A stretch of 64,000 nt of DNA, from the NCBI GenBank assembly GCA_031732875.1, contig JAVMKL010000284.1, positions 1 to 64,000 of the forward strand, read 5' to 3'. The notes below the pieces were generated by a model. That model made no database searches. It was given only the letters and a program-made list of their open reading frames with translations, and was not told the origin of the DNA. A program made the position numbers and the translations under genes. This document shows, piece after piece, positions 36,025 through 45,288 of the stretch; positions within the stretch are counted from its first letter, which is position 1; every line of letters begins with the position of its first letter. This DNA is from JAVMKJ01 sp031732875. Lineage in GTDB: Bacteria > Pseudomonadota > Gammaproteobacteria > Competibacterales > Competibacteraceae.

Positions 36025-36870
36025 TCAGGGCGCCGGTGCCAGCCACTCCAGCCGGGTCTGGCCATGTTTGCCGGCGCACAGCCGCCGCAGCAGTTCCGGC
36101 AGCAGGCGATCCAGCGTTTCGTCCAGGCGCCACGGGGGATTGACGACGATCATGCCGCAACCGTGCAAGCCTGGAGGACCGTCGTAAGGATACAACCCCA
36201 GTTCCGCGCACAAGATCGCGGGAATCTCCAAACCCCGCAAGGCTCGCTGAAACCGCAGGCTGGGGGCACGGTCGAGGATCGGGTACCAAATGGCGGTCAT
36301 GCCACCGGCCCAGCGCCGGTGGATCGCGCGGACCGCCTCGATCAGCCGGTCGAACTCGTCTTTCAACTCATAGGCCGGGTCCACGAACGCCAGCCCGCGC
36401 CGCTCGGGAGGCGGCAGAAAGGACTGGAGCGCCGCATAGCCGTCGGCGTGATGGACCGCCACCTGTCGGTCGCCGGCGAATTCGGCCTCGAGCCGGGGAT
36501 GGTCACCGGGATGAAGTTCGGTCAGCACCAGCCGGTCGCCCGGCCGCAACAGGGCGCGTGCGATGCGCGGCGAACCCGGATACCAGCGCAGCCTGCCATC
36601 GGGATTCAGCGCCCGGATCAGGTTCAGATACTCGCTCAGTTCGGTGCCCAGGCCCGCCTGATCCCACAATCGCCCGATCCCATCAGCGTATTCCCGGTTC
36701 TTGCAGGCTGACGCCGACTCCAGGTCGTATTGGCCGGCACCGGCGTGGGTATCGAGCACGCGGAACGGTTTATCCTTGCGCCGCAGGCCGTGAAGGAGTT
36801 GCATCAGCAGGACATGCTTGAACACATCGGCGAAATTGCCGGCGTGAAAGACGTGACGATAGCTCAGCAT
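36025..36870 (-). CDS. rlmJ: 23S rRNA (adenine(2030)-N6)-methyltransferase RlmJ
   Basis: RlmJ methylates A2030 of 23S rRNA. The 281-residue protein begins MLSYRHVFHAGNFADVFKH, the family hallmark, with LDTHAGAGQYDL as SAM-binding loop and FVDPAYELKDEF as the N6-adenine DPPY-like catalytic motif. Length equals E. coli RlmJ (280). It lies on the same strand as amrS upstream and the sulfurtransferase downstream. Confidence 0.95.
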   Translation of the reverse strand: MLSYRHVFHAGNFADVFKHVLLMQLLHGLRRKDKPFRVLDTHAGAGQYDLESASACKNREYADGIGRLWDQAGLGTELSEYLNLIRALNPDGRLRWYPGSPRIARALLRPGDRLVLTELHPGDHPRLEAEFAGDRQVAVHHADGYAALQSFLPPPERRGLAFVDPAYELKDEFDRLIEAVRAIHRRWAGGMTAIWYPILDRAPSLRFQRALRGLEIPAILCAELGLYPYDGPPGLHGCGMIVVNPPWRLDETLDRLLPELLRRLCAGKHGQTRLEWLAPAP

Positions 36871-36913
36871 CGGCGGCAGCTAATGCAGCGGCTGGGGGTC
36901 CGGAGGCAGCCGG

Positions 36914-38029
36914 TCAATCGGCATACTGTCGAAGCCGCACCGGGCGCCGGCGCGCGCCCCAAGTCCCCGGCTGCGCCTCGAATACGCCAGCACAGGGCGT
37001 GCCGCAGGCGTTGCAACGGCCATCGGCGGTCAGGTTCCAGACCCCGAGCGTGTACCAGTCGCGGCCGATCAGCTTCTGGCCGCACTGATGGCAGTAGGTG
37101 CTGTCGCCCTTTTCGTCGTGAACATTGCCGGTATAGGCGTAGCGGATGCCGTTCTTCATGGCGATCCGTCGCGCCCGGCTCAGAGTCGAGGGTGGGGTCG
37201 GCGAGTGATTCAACATCTTCCAGTCCGGATGAAAGGCGGTGAAATGGATCGGCACGTCCGGCCCCAGGTTTTCCATCACCCACTGGGTCAGCGCCTCCAG
37301 TTCCGCATCCGAATCGTTCTCGCCGGGAATCAGCAGGGTGGTGATTTCGAACCAGACTTTCGTCTCCCGCTTCAGGTACACCAGGGTGTCCAGCACCGGC
37401 TGCAGATGGCCACCGCAGATCTTCCAGTAGAATTCCTCGGTGAAAGCCTTCAGATCGACGTTGGCAGCATCCATGTACTGGTAGAATTCCCGCCGCGGCT
37501 CCTCGCACATGTAGCCGGCGGTGACCGCCACCGACTTGATGCCGTACTCCCGGCAGGCGATGGCGGTATCGATGGCGTATTCCATGAAGATGACCGGGTC
37601 GTTGTAGGTATAGGCCATGCTGCGGCAGCCCAGCTCGTGGGCCACCCGCGCCAGCTTGTCCGGCCTGGCCTCGTCGGCCAGGGTGTCCATTTCGCGCGAC
37701 TTGCTCATGTCCCAGTTCTGACAGAACTTGCAGGCCAGGTTGCAGCCGGCGGTGCCGAACGACAGCACCGGGGTACCGGGCAGGAAATGGTTGAGCGGTT
37801 TCTTCTCGATCGGATCGATGCAGAACCCGCTGGACCGGCCGTAGCTGGTCAGCACGATCCGGCCGTCGTGACGGCCGCGCACGAAGCACAGCCCCTGCTG
37901 GCCCTCGTGCAGCTTGCAATAGCGCGGGCAGACATTGCACTGGACGCGGCCATCGTCGAGGACGTGCCAGTACCGGGTCGGAAAGAATTCCGGAATCGTC
38001 TCGATCATCTTGGTGGTGGTGGTATTCAC
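36914..38029 (-). CDS. amrS: AmmeMemoRadiSam system radical SAM enzyme AmrS
   Basis: The 371-residue protein is the radical SAM member of the AMMECR1/Memo/radical-SAM trio. It has an N-terminal Cys-rich segment (Cys31, 34, 38, 48), the radical SAM triad CNLACKFC (Cys96, 100, 103) followed by QNWDMSK, and a C-terminal zinc-ribbon-like pair CHQCG...CNACG. It resembles pyruvate-formate-lyase activating enzymes. The start is a GTG at 38029 because AGGAGG lies five bases upstream; the longer frame up to 38188 overlaps the divergent promoter region. Substrate is unknown. Confidence 0.92.
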   Translation of the reverse strand: MNTTTTKMIETIPEFFPTRYWHVLDDGRVQCNVCPRYCKLHEGQQGLCFVRGRHDGRIVLTSYGRSSGFCIDPIEKKPLNHFLPGTPVLSFGTAGCNLACKFCQNWDMSKSREMDTLADEARPDKLARVAHELGCRSMAYTYNDPVIFMEYAIDTAIACREYGIKSVAVTAGYMCEEPRREFYQYMDAANVDLKAFTEEFYWKICGGHLQPVLDTLVYLKRETKVWFEITTLLIPGENDSDAELEALTQWVMENLGPDVPIHFTAFHPDWKMLNHSPTPPSTLSRARRIAMKNGIRYAYTGNVHDEKGDSTYCHQCGQKLIGRDWYTLGVWNLTADGRCNACGTPCAGVFEAQPGTWGARRRPVRLRQYAD

Positions 38030-38182
38030 GGCGGCCTCCTGGTTAAAGGCTCTCGTCATTATCCGGCCGGTCGCGATGCCGGCTCGATATATCGATATCA
38101 TTGGATTCGACCGCTGTTTCGAGCGAACCGGTGTCCTATACTCTAAATATATCGGTGTTGGCAAATTTGTCGGGAGGGTGTC

Positions 38183-38971
38183 ATGCAAACCGTGCGCGCA
38201 CCCGCGGTCGCGGGGTTGTTTTATCCGGCGGACGCCGCCGAACTACACGCTCAAGTCCGGCATTTTCTCAATCAGGTTCAACTCTCGGCCGATCCGCCGC
38301 CCAAGGCGATCATCGCGCCGCACGCCGGCTACATCTATTCCGGCCCGGTCGCCGCCTCGGCCTACGCGCGCCTGAAGGCGGCGCGCGACACCATCAGCCG
38401 GGTGGTGCTGCTGGGACCCAGCCACCGGGTCGGCTTCCGGGGCATCGCGGTCAGCGGCATGACGGCCTTCGCCACGCCGATCGGCCGGATCGCGGTGGAC
38501 CAGGAAGCGGTGGAACAGGTTCGACAACTGCCGGACGTTGGGTTCCTGGAGCAGGCCCACGCCCAGGAACACAGCCTGGAGGTGCACCTTCCGTTCCTGC
38601 AGGAAGTGCTGGGCGAATTCGATCTGGTGCCACTGGTGGTGGGCGATGCTCGGCCGCAACAGGTCGGCCTGGTGCTGGAAGCGCTGTGGGGCGGCCCGGA
38701 AACCCTCATCGTCATCAGTTCGGACCTCAGCCACTATCACGACTACCAGACGGCCCAGTCGATGGATGGTGCAACCTCGCGGGCCATCGAGGCATTGCGT
38801 TTCGAGGACATCGGCTACGAGCAGGCCTGCGGGCGCAATCCGGTCAACGGCCTGCTGTGGGTGGCGCAACGCAAGGGCCTGCACTGCGAAACCATCGACC
38901 TGCGCAATTCCGGCGATACCGCCGGGCCGCGCGATCAGGTGGTGGGGTACGGGGCCTATGTATTCCACTGA
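38183..38971 (+). CDS. amrB: AmmeMemoRadiSam system protein B (Memo family)
   Basis: The 262-residue protein is a Memo-family member related to extradiol dioxygenases. It contains IIAPHAGYIYSGPVAA (His47), LLGPSHRVGF, EHSLEVHLPFLQ and VISSDLSHYHDY, which carry the putative metal ligands. Human MEMO1 binds copper or iron, but the bacterial role is not established. GGGAGGG precedes the ATG. It is divergent from amrS with about 150 bp between the starts and is followed by amrA. Confidence 0.92.
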   Translation: MQTVRAPAVAGLFYPADAAELHAQVRHFLNQVQLSADPPPKAIIAPHAGYIYSGPVAASAYARLKAARDTISRVVLLGPSHRVGFRGIAVSGMTAFATPIGRIAVDQEAVEQVRQLPDVGFLEQAHAQEHSLEVHLPFLQEVLGEFDLVPLVVGDARPQQVGLVLEALWGGPETLIVISSDLSHYHDYQTAQSMDGATSRAIEALRFEDIGYEQACGRNPVNGLLWVAQRKGLHCETIDLRNSGDTAGPRDQVVGYGAYVFH

Positions 38972-39039
38972 ACCCGGGGTCGGATTGGCCAGTTCGAGGG
39001 TCGGGCCTCGGGGGCCGGCGACGGATAACGGGAGCGCGC

Positions 39040-39636
39040 ATGTCCTCCGCTAACACGCTGTCAGCCCGCGACCGGGCGACGCTGCTGGACGTTGCCCGCG
39101 CTTCGATCCAGCACGGCCTGCGCCATCGCCGGGCGCTGGAGGTGACGGTGGAGGACTACCCGGAAACCCTGCGGCCGCCGCGGGCGACCTTCGTGACCCT
39201 GGAGATCGGCGGCCGGCTGCGCGGCTGCATCGGCGCGCTCGCAGCCCATCAGCCCCTGGTCCGGGATGTCGCCGCGCACGCCTACGCCGCCGCGTTCGAG
39301 GACCCGCGCTTTCCGGAACTGACTCCGGGCGAATTTCCGCGCCTGGAGATCCACATCTCGGTACTGTCGCCGCCGGAACCGCTGCGGTTCGGCTCCGACG
39401 AGGAACTGCTGGCGCAACTGCGACCGGGCGTGGACGGGCTGATCCTGCATTTTCAGCACTACCGCGCCACTTTCCTGCCGTCGGTGTGGGAGAGCCTGCC
39501 CGATCCCTACATTTTCCTGACCCATCTCAAGCAGAAGGCCGGCTTGCCGCTGGATTTCTGGTCGCCGGATCTGGCGGCGGAACGCTACACCGCCGAGTAT
39601 TTTGGCGACGCCGATGTGGCGGGCGACGCTGCCTGA
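39040..39636 (+). CDS. amrA: AmmeMemoRadiSam system protein A (AMMECR1 domain)
   Basis: The 198-residue protein is an AMMECR1-domain protein. It shows FVTLEIGGRLRGCIGAL with the invariant LRGCIG motif, AYAAAFEDPRFPELTPGE, ISVLSPPEPL and the tail FLTHLKQKAGLP. The domain is conserved from archaea to humans, where AMMECR1 is a disease-linked gene, and is often fused or adjacent to AmrB. It lies 68 bp after amrB. Confidence 0.93.
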   Translation: MSSANTLSARDRATLLDVARASIQHGLRHRRALEVTVEDYPETLRPPRATFVTLEIGGRLRGCIGALAAHQPLVRDVAAHAYAAAFEDPRFPELTPGEFPRLEIHISVLSPPEPLRFGSDEELLAQLRPGVDGLILHFQHYRATFLPSVWESLPDPYIFLTHLKQKAGLPLDFWSPDLAAERYTAEYFGDADVAGDAA

Positions 39637-39646
39637 AGCGCCCCCT

Positions 39647-41401
39647 TCACCGCGCCACGATACGCCCCTCGACCCGCCGGACCACCGGCGATTCTCTTTC
39701 GAACGCCCGCGCCAAGAGATCGAGATCCAGGATGCCGGTATCGCGGCAGTAACCGCCGGGACGGGCGCAGGCCGCCTTCAGCATCGCGTAGCCATCGCCG
39801 CCGCCGGCCATGAAACTGTTGACGGCGACCCGATAGGTCGCGGCCAAATCCACCGGGCCGCCGTTCACCGTCAACTCGGCGACCCGACCCCCGGGCCGCA
39901 GCGCACCGGGGCAGGGCGAGGCCGCGCAATAGCTCAGCTTCAATCCAGCCACTTGAGGAAAAGCGCCGTCGCCGGGCCGCGAGAGGCCGTGATCCAGGGC
40001 GGCCACCAGTTCCTCGCCGCCGAGATCCAACACCACCACCGTATTATTGAACGGCAGCACCGCCAGGGCCTTGGCGAACACCACATCACCCTGTCCGAGA
40101 CCGGCACGGATGGCGCCGCCGTTGATGATCGCCGCCACCGCGCGGTCCGACTCGGCCGCAGCCGCCAGGATAGTATCGGCGACCAGATTACCGAGCGGCA
40201 TTTCCCGGGCGCGGACGCCGGAATCACGGTCGCCATCGAAGACCATCCCGGTCCGACCGACGACGGCGTTGGCGAAGCGGTCTACCGGTTCGCGGTACAT
40301 CGCGACTTGCGCTTCGAGCAGCGGATCCTCCGGCGCGACCTGCCGGCTGCAATCCACCGCCCCGTTTGCGAACTCGCAACCGCGTACGAATATCGGTTTG
40401 CCCTGCCAGATCCGAACCAGGCCGCCCTCGTCGAAGGCAACCTTGAGTTGTCCCAGCCAGCGACCCCATTCGTAGCTGCTGACCACCAGCACCAGCGCGC
40501 CGTCCCGGTCGGTCACGACCGTGGGATACGGCCCCTTGACCCGCGCCCCCTGACCGGGCGCCACGGCTTCCACCGCCGCCGGATCGCCCAGCAGTGCATG
40601 ATCGTGACCGGAAATGATGATGTCTACATCGCTCAACTGGGGAGCCTTCTCCAGATCGACCGGGTAGCCGTAATGGGAAAGCAGGACTATCTTGTTGACG
40701 CCCTGATCCTTGAGACGCCCGGCCTCCGCCCGAACGCTTTCCACGTAGTCGAGCATGCGGATATTGGGACCGGGGCTGGAAATATTGACGACCTCCTCGG
40801 TAACGACGCCGAGAATGCCGAATTTCTCGCCGCCGCGCTCGAGAACCACGCTGGAGCGAAACAGTTCCTTCAGGGCCGGCTCGCGGGAGACATTAACGTT
40901 GGTGGCGATGATCGGCGATCGCAATGTTTCGGTGGGATGGGACTGGCCAGCGATGGTGACCGGTTCGCCGCGTACGGCGCGGCCCAACTCCGCCGGCCCC
41001 AGATCGAACTCGTGGTTGCCCGAGGTGATGGCGTCGTAGCCCAGCGCGTTCAACCCCATGATTTCGGCCGAACCCTTCCAGGCGTTATAGAAGATGGTCC
41101 CCTGGAAAGAGTCCCCGGCATCGAGCAGCAGTACGTGCGGCTCGCTGGCGCGAATCCCGTCGATCAGTGTCTTGCGGCGGGCGAGACCACCCTGCTGCGG
41201 CCCCGGATCGCCGGTCGAGAGTTCGCCGTCGCGCGGGAAAGGCTCCAGCCGGCTGTGGGTATCGTTGGTGTGGAGGATGGTGACCGTGATCGGCTGGGTG
41301 ACCGACCGGGCGACCGGTTCGCGGCCCGGGCCCGCGCAACCGTTCAGGACGACGATCCCAATGGCCGAAACCAGCATGAAAAGCCGCCTGCCGTCGCGCA
41401 T
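39647..41401 (-). CDS. 5'-nucleotidase/UshA-family lipoprotein
   Basis: The 584-residue protein is a bifunctional-type metallophosphoesterase with lipobox VLNGC (Cys22), so it should be anchored facing the periplasm. The N-terminal domain shows ILHTNDTHSRLEP, LLDAGDSFQGT, TSGNHEFDLG, LLSHYGYP and ISGHDHALLG, the metal ligands of the family. The C-terminal domain (from about 370) is the 5-nucleotidase specificity domain with NLVADTIL and INGGAIRAGLGQGD. It would hydrolyse external nucleotides or related phosphoesters for phosphate and nucleoside scavenging. ATG at 41401 follows GGAG with nine-base spacing. Confidence 0.9.
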   Translation of the reverse strand: MRDGRRLFMLVSAIGIVVLNGCAGPGREPVARSVTQPITVTILHTNDTHSRLEPFPRDGELSTGDPGPQQGGLARRKTLIDGIRASEPHVLLLDAGDSFQGTIFYNAWKGSAEIMGLNALGYDAITSGNHEFDLGPAELGRAVRGEPVTIAGQSHPTETLRSPIIATNVNVSREPALKELFRSSVVLERGGEKFGILGVVTEEVVNISSPGPNIRMLDYVESVRAEAGRLKDQGVNKIVLLSHYGYPVDLEKAPQLSDVDIIISGHDHALLGDPAAVEAVAPGQGARVKGPYPTVVTDRDGALVLVVSSYEWGRWLGQLKVAFDEGGLVRIWQGKPIFVRGCEFANGAVDCSRQVAPEDPLLEAQVAMYREPVDRFANAVVGRTGMVFDGDRDSGVRAREMPLGNLVADTILAAAAESDRAVAAIINGGAIRAGLGQGDVVFAKALAVLPFNNTVVVLDLGGEELVAALDHGLSRPGDGAFPQVAGLKLSYCAASPCPGALRPGGRVAELTVNGGPVDLAATYRVAVNSFMAGGGDGYAMLKAACARPGGYCRDTGILDLDLLARAFERESPVVRRVEGRIVAR

Positions 41402-41529
41402 GTTCGATTTCTCCATGGTTCCCACGATCGATACCCGCCGGCGGCCCACCCCGCCATTTTTCAGTGCCCAACCCCGCTGATCATGGTTAATATAGCCGAC
41501 CGTCATTCCAGCATCCGAGAGACTCGCCC

Positions 41530-41853
41530 ATGACCTTCGTCGTCACCGAAAACTGCATCAAGTGCAAGTACACCGACTGCGTGGAAGTCTGCCCGGTCGA
41601 CTGCTTTCACGAGGGGCCGAACTTCCTGGTCATCGACCCCGATGAATGCATCGACTGCACCCTGTGCGAGCCGGAGTGCCCGGCGCAGGCGATCTTCTCC
41701 GAGGATGACCTGCCGGCCGACCAGCAGCAGTTCCTCGCGCTCAATATCGAACTGGCCAAGCAATGGCCGGTGATCACCACCAAAAAAGACGCCCCGCCCG
41801 ACGCGAAGGAGTGGGACGGCAAGCCCGACAAACTGCAATACCTCGAACGCTGA
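41530..41853 (+). CDS. fdxA: 7Fe-8S ferredoxin FdxA
   Basis: The 107-residue protein is a seven-iron ferredoxin. Nine Cys are visible: Cys9, 12, 17, 21, 25, 40, 43, 46 and 50. Cys9, 17 and 50 fit the 3Fe-4S site and Cys21, 40, 43 and 46 the 4Fe-4S site. The 50-residue C-terminal extension with [15 protein letters not shown] is typical of the FdxA group of proteobacteria. It is a low-potential electron carrier; partner enzymes are not indicated by neighbours. Confidence 0.96.
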   Translation: MTFVVTENCIKCKYTDCVEVCPVDCFHEGPNFLVIDPDECIDCTLCEPECPAQAIFSEDDLPADQQQFLALNIELAKQWPVITTKKDAPPDAKEWDGKPDKLQYLER

Positions 41854-41962
41854 GCCCGGCGCCCGTCTCGTCCTGCCCGTTGAAAACCCGGCCCACGCCC
41901 CCATTTCCGGGTTGCCGTTTCATCCTGCCGCCGTCCGGCGCGGCTTTTGCGGATATTCACCC

Positions 41963-42829
41963 ATGAACGAATCGCCCAACATTGTCGAAGTCAACCAACA
42001 CAATTTTGCCTCGGTGGTGGTGGAAAACTCCCAGCGCGTGCCCGTGCTGGTGGATTTTTGGGCCGACTGGTGCCAGCCCTGCCAGATCCTCACCCCGCTT
42101 CTGAGCAAGCTGGCCCAGGAATACCGGGGCGGCTTCATTCTCGCCAAGATCAACGCCGATGCCGAGCAGGCCTTGGCCCAGCATTTCCGGGTCCGCAGCC
42201 TGCCGACGGTGATGGTGGTCTGGCAGGGCCAGATCGTGGATCAGTTGGTCGGCGTGCAGCCGGAATCGGCTTATCGCGAACTCATCGACCGCTTCCAGGC
42301 CCAGCCGGCGGGCGACCCCATTCTGGAGCAGGTGGAAATGTTCTGGCAGCACGGTCGCCCGAAACAGGCGATCGAACTGCTGCGCGAGGCGCTGAAGCAG
42401 GAACCCGCCAGGGTCGACCTGAAGGTGGCGCTGGCGGACAAGCTGATTCAACTGGACCGGAGCGAGGAAGCACGCGGTCTGTTGCAAGGGCTGCCGCCCG
42501 AGGAACGCGACCGGCAACCGGCCAGCGGTCTGCTGGCGAGGCTTCAGTTCGCCGACCTGGCTCAGGGCGCGCCGGACTTGGCGACGCTCGAGGCGGGGGT
42601 GAGAAAGAATCCGGCGGACTGCGCCGCCCGCCGCCAACTGGCGGCCCGCTACGTGCTGGCCGGCAACTACGAAGCGGCGCTGGAGCAGTTCATGGACATC
42701 CTGCGGCGCGATCCCAAATTCGAGGACGAGGCCGGCCGCAAGGGCCTGATTGCGATCTTCGACATCCTGGGCAACGAACACCCGCTGGTCGGCGCCTATC
42801 GGCGGCGGATGTTCTCGCTGCTGCACTGA
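41963..42829 (+). CDS. Thioredoxin-TPR chaperedoxin, CnoX/YbbN-like
   Basis: The 288-residue protein has an N-terminal thioredoxin domain (about 8-110) and a C-terminal TPR region (about 115-285), the architecture of E. coli CnoX (YbbN), which protects proteins from oxidation and hands them to GroEL. Unlike E. coli CnoX, whose site is not a CxxC, this protein keeps WCQPC (Cys37, Cys40), so it may also have oxidoreductase activity. It precedes a TPR-like gene by 34 bp. Confidence 0.9.
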   Translation: MNESPNIVEVNQHNFASVVVENSQRVPVLVDFWADWCQPCQILTPLLSKLAQEYRGGFILAKINADAEQALAQHFRVRSLPTVMVVWQGQIVDQLVGVQPESAYRELIDRFQAQPAGDPILEQVEMFWQHGRPKQAIELLREALKQEPARVDLKVALADKLIQLDRSEEARGLLQGLPPEERDRQPASGLLARLQFADLAQGAPDLATLEAGVRKNPADCAARRQLAARYVLAGNYEAALEQFMDILRRDPKFEDEAGRKGLIAIFDILGNEHPLVGAYRRRMFSLLH

Positions 42830-42863
42830 CGCCGCCGCCAGCCACATTCCCGGCGTCCCGGCC

Positions 42864-44081
42864 ATGACCGCCGACCGGCGGACGCTCGAACAGTTGCGGG
42901 CCCAGGCCCGGCAGGCGCGCGAAACCGGCGACTATTCCCAGGCCGCCCGGTTGGAACGCCAGGCGGTGGACCGGGCGGAATTCCTGGGACTGGCGGGCGA
43001 GCGAACGCGAGCGCTGCTGTGGGAAGGCTACAGCCTGCGGCAGGCCGGCGAGGACGATCTGGCCCTGGCGGCGTTGCTGCAAGCGGCCAACGAACGGTCC
43101 GGCGCCGCCGATCCCGCCGACGTGTTCGGCGCCCTGACCACCATCGTTCACATCAGCCTCGACCGCAAGCCTCTTCGCTTCTGCCGGGCACTGCTGGATC
43201 AGGCGCGGGACTATCTGGCGGATATCCGCCGGCCTTGGGCCGCGCCGCTGGATTTTCTGGAAGGCGAGCTGGCCTACCGCCGGGGCGAGTTCGCCGCCGC
43301 CTGGGACTGGCACTCCCGTGCCTGGGTCGGCTGGCGCGACGAGCATCCCCGTTTGACCCCCGCCACCCATCTCTGGGCGCTGTGCCGCGCCGCCTTCCGT
43401 CGCCGCGATCCGGTCGATCTGACCCGGCTGGTCGAGCGATTGGCCGCGCTCCATCCTTCCCCCGTGCTGGAACGACAGATGGCGCAACGGGCGGGGCTAT
43501 TGCTGTGGCGGGCGCGGCGGGACTCCGACCGCCCCGACGCCGATTCCACAATCGAGAGTGCGTTGACGTTGCTGGCCGCGACCGCCAGCGGTCGACGCGA
43601 CGCTTTCGGCGCGCGGCACGAGGCGCTGCGGGTGCTGGCGCTGGCGGGCCGCTGGGAAGAGGTGGACGAAGCGCTGGCGCGGCATCCCCTCGAATCCGTG
43701 GGGAGCTTTGAAAACACGCTGCTGCTGGGCGATTTGGCGTTAAACCGGGCGAGGGCGGCGCTGGGGTTGCCCGCGGCGGACGACGATTACGACGAGCCGA
43801 TGACCGACACCGCGAATCCGGGGATCGCGTCACGCTCGTCTCCGGCGGCGATCGACGAACTCCGCGAGGCGGGGCGTCGCTATCGAGCCGCACGGCAATC
43901 GGCTGATGCGCGGGACGATCAATTGGAAACCGGCTGGCACGCCAGCACGGTCGAACGACGGCAGCACCTGCTCGATGCCGTGATTCGGGAAAGCGAATCG
44001 CCGGAAATGCATCAGGAAGCGGGAACCGCCACCGCCACCGCCGCCCGTGGCCGGCCGGACGTGTCGCCGCCGACCGGCTGA
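42864..44081 (+). CDS. TPR-like hypothetical protein
   Basis: The 405-residue protein is almost entirely helical with repeated Ala/Leu/Arg-rich hairpins typical of tetratricopeptide-like folds (QARETGDYSQAARLERQAV, ALLWEGYSLRQAGEDDLALAA, GELAYRRGEFAAAWDWH). The last 90 residues are polar and low-complexity. It has no enzymatic motif or signal peptide. It follows the CnoX-like gene and may be cotranscribed, suggesting a partner role, but I do not recognise the protein. Confidence 0.6.
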   Translation: MTADRRTLEQLRAQARQARETGDYSQAARLERQAVDRAEFLGLAGERTRALLWEGYSLRQAGEDDLALAALLQAANERSGAADPADVFGALTTIVHISLDRKPLRFCRALLDQARDYLADIRRPWAAPLDFLEGELAYRRGEFAAAWDWHSRAWVGWRDEHPRLTPATHLWALCRAAFRRRDPVDLTRLVERLAALHPSPVLERQMAQRAGLLLWRARRDSDRPDADSTIESALTLLAATASGRRDAFGARHEALRVLALAGRWEEVDEALARHPLESVGSFENTLLLGDLALNRARAALGLPAADDDYDEPMTDTANPGIASRSSPAAIDELREAGRRYRAARQSADARDDQLETGWHASTVERRQHLLDAVIRESESPEMHQEAGTATATAARGRPDVSPPTG

Positions 44082-44089
44082 TGCAGCAA

Positions 44090-44593
44090 TTAATCCCTGC
44101 GTGGCCTGGCTTGATCCGCCGTTTGCGCGATCAGGTCCAGCGTTTCGCGGATCTCGTCGTCCAGCGCGGCGGCGGGTACGAAAGGAGTCAACGTGTGATA
44201 GTCGGTCTTGCGCATCAGGTTGGGCAAGCCGAGCTTTTCGTAGAACTTGCGGAACAGCGGATCGAGAAAATCATCACTCGCCTTGAGGTCTGGCCCCCAG
44301 GGAGAGGGTTTACCGAGCGCCGCCAGCGCTGATTCGATTTCCTTAATGGTCTCTTCCATGACCGCGCGCCACGACCCGCCAAACATCTCCCCCTCTTGTT
44401 CCTGGCCCTTGGCCCCGGCAAAGGCCAGCAGAGTTTCGCGGGTGCAAAGGTAGTTCTCCAACTCGCGGCGCCGCCACATGATCTGGCGAAACTGGGGTTC
44501 AACCGGCGGTTGCCGGTCGAGCCGGTCGTAGACCGCGATGCCCATCAGGTCGGGCTTGGCCTCCCGAATGCCGTAGAAGTGTTCCCCACAGGT
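44090..44593 (-). pseudogene. Remnant of a P-loop ATPase-type gene (C-terminal part only)
   Basis: The frame is open from 44593 to a stop at 44090 and reads HFYGIREAKPDLMGIAVYDRL, then RRRELENYLCTRETLLAFA and a C-terminal helical region. This resembles the C-terminal part of AAA/OLD-like ATPases with a Toprim-type domain (a D-x-D-like YDRLDR and RRRELENYL). An in-frame TAA at 44596-44594 and the absence of a start or P loop upstream show that the front of the gene is missing. It could still express about 150 residues from the ATG at 44545. Position beside a TA pair and restriction-like genes suggests a decayed defence gene. Family assignment is tentative. Confidence 0.55.
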
Positions 44594-44656
44594 TTACCGT
44601 CAGCACATTCGATTTAGGTTAAATCGCTCGATGCAAATGCATTATTATCCTTATTC

Positions 44657-45058
44657 TTAATGCCCCGTATTGAGTATCTGCAACGGATAGTGCTGGGCGA
44701 TAGCGGTCAAGTCGCGGTCATTATGCAACAATTGAACGTGGTACACCAAAGCGGTAGCGGCAATCATGCAATCCACCGGTTTGCGCACGGTGATTCCCTT
44801 GGCGCGCAGCGTGCGGTAAATCTGGGCCGCTTCGATAAAGATATCTTGGGTCATCGGCAGAAGTTGCAGAAAACCCAGATAGGTCCGGGTTCGATGAAAA
44901 ACGGGATCGTCGCGAATACCTTGAAGGATCTCGGTCAGGATGACTCCGCAAAGTGCGATGTTTTCCCCTTTCTCGATCAAAAGTTCCAATCTCCGTACAT
45001 GCGGCAAATCGTCATCCCGGAAAAAATCAACCCATACGCTGGTGTCAACAAGGATCAT
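44657..45058 (-). CDS. vapC: PIN-domain toxin, VapC-type
   Basis: The 133-residue PIN-domain ribonuclease has Asp5 (LVDTSVW), Glu43 (LTEILQG), Asp96 (KPVDCMIA) and Asp114 (HNDRDL), the complete acidic set. GGAGG eight bases before the ATG sets the start. The ATG lies inside the 3' end of the antitoxin gene (14-base overlap). It ends the helicase-methyltransferase-TA operon. Composition is clearly AT-richer than the flanking housekeeping genes, consistent with transfer. Confidence 0.9.
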   Translation of the reverse strand: MILVDTSVWVDFFRDDDLPHVRRLELLIEKGENIALCGVILTEILQGIRDDPVFHRTRTYLGFLQLLPMTQDIFIEAAQIYRTLRAKGITVRKPVDCMIAATALVYHVQLLHNDRDLTAIAQHYPLQILNTGH

Positions 45059-45272
45059 CGGTAACTCCTCCACGCATTACCGTTAAATCACCTTCCCATT
45101 GCACTTGACCTTTGAGTTCCAGCAGTTTCTTCTGATTTTCTCTTCGGATAAGTTCACGTAGCGCAAAGTTGACCAATTCCCGGCGAGTTTTGAGCTTGGT
45201 AACATGCAAGCCTTGTTCAATTAAATCGGCGTTGACTGTAACTTGAGTGTTGCGTTCGGGTTTGATATTCAT
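45045..45272 (-). CDS. vapB: VapB-type antitoxin (ribbon-helix-helix-like)
   Basis: The 75-residue protein resembles the VapB family of PF09957 type: an N-terminal strand (NTQVTVNADLIEQGL), LKTRRELVNFALRELIRRENQ and the C-terminal toxin-binding LELKGQVQWEGDLTVMRGG. GAGGAG eight bases upstream of the ATG supports translation. It begins only 16 bases after the methyltransferase stop, so it is very likely cotranscribed with the restriction-like genes. Confidence 0.9.
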   Translation of the reverse strand: MNIKPERNTQVTVNADLIEQGLHVTKLKTRRELVNFALRELIRRENQKKLLELKGQVQWEGDLTVMRGGVTDDPC

Positions 45273-45288
45273 TGAAATAACTCCTCGA

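Noticed and set aside
44294..44312. CCCCAGGGAGAGGG in the ATPase remnant as a further REP copy
   Set aside because: Only a short G-rich match without the palindrome or the tail, so it is not counted as a copy.
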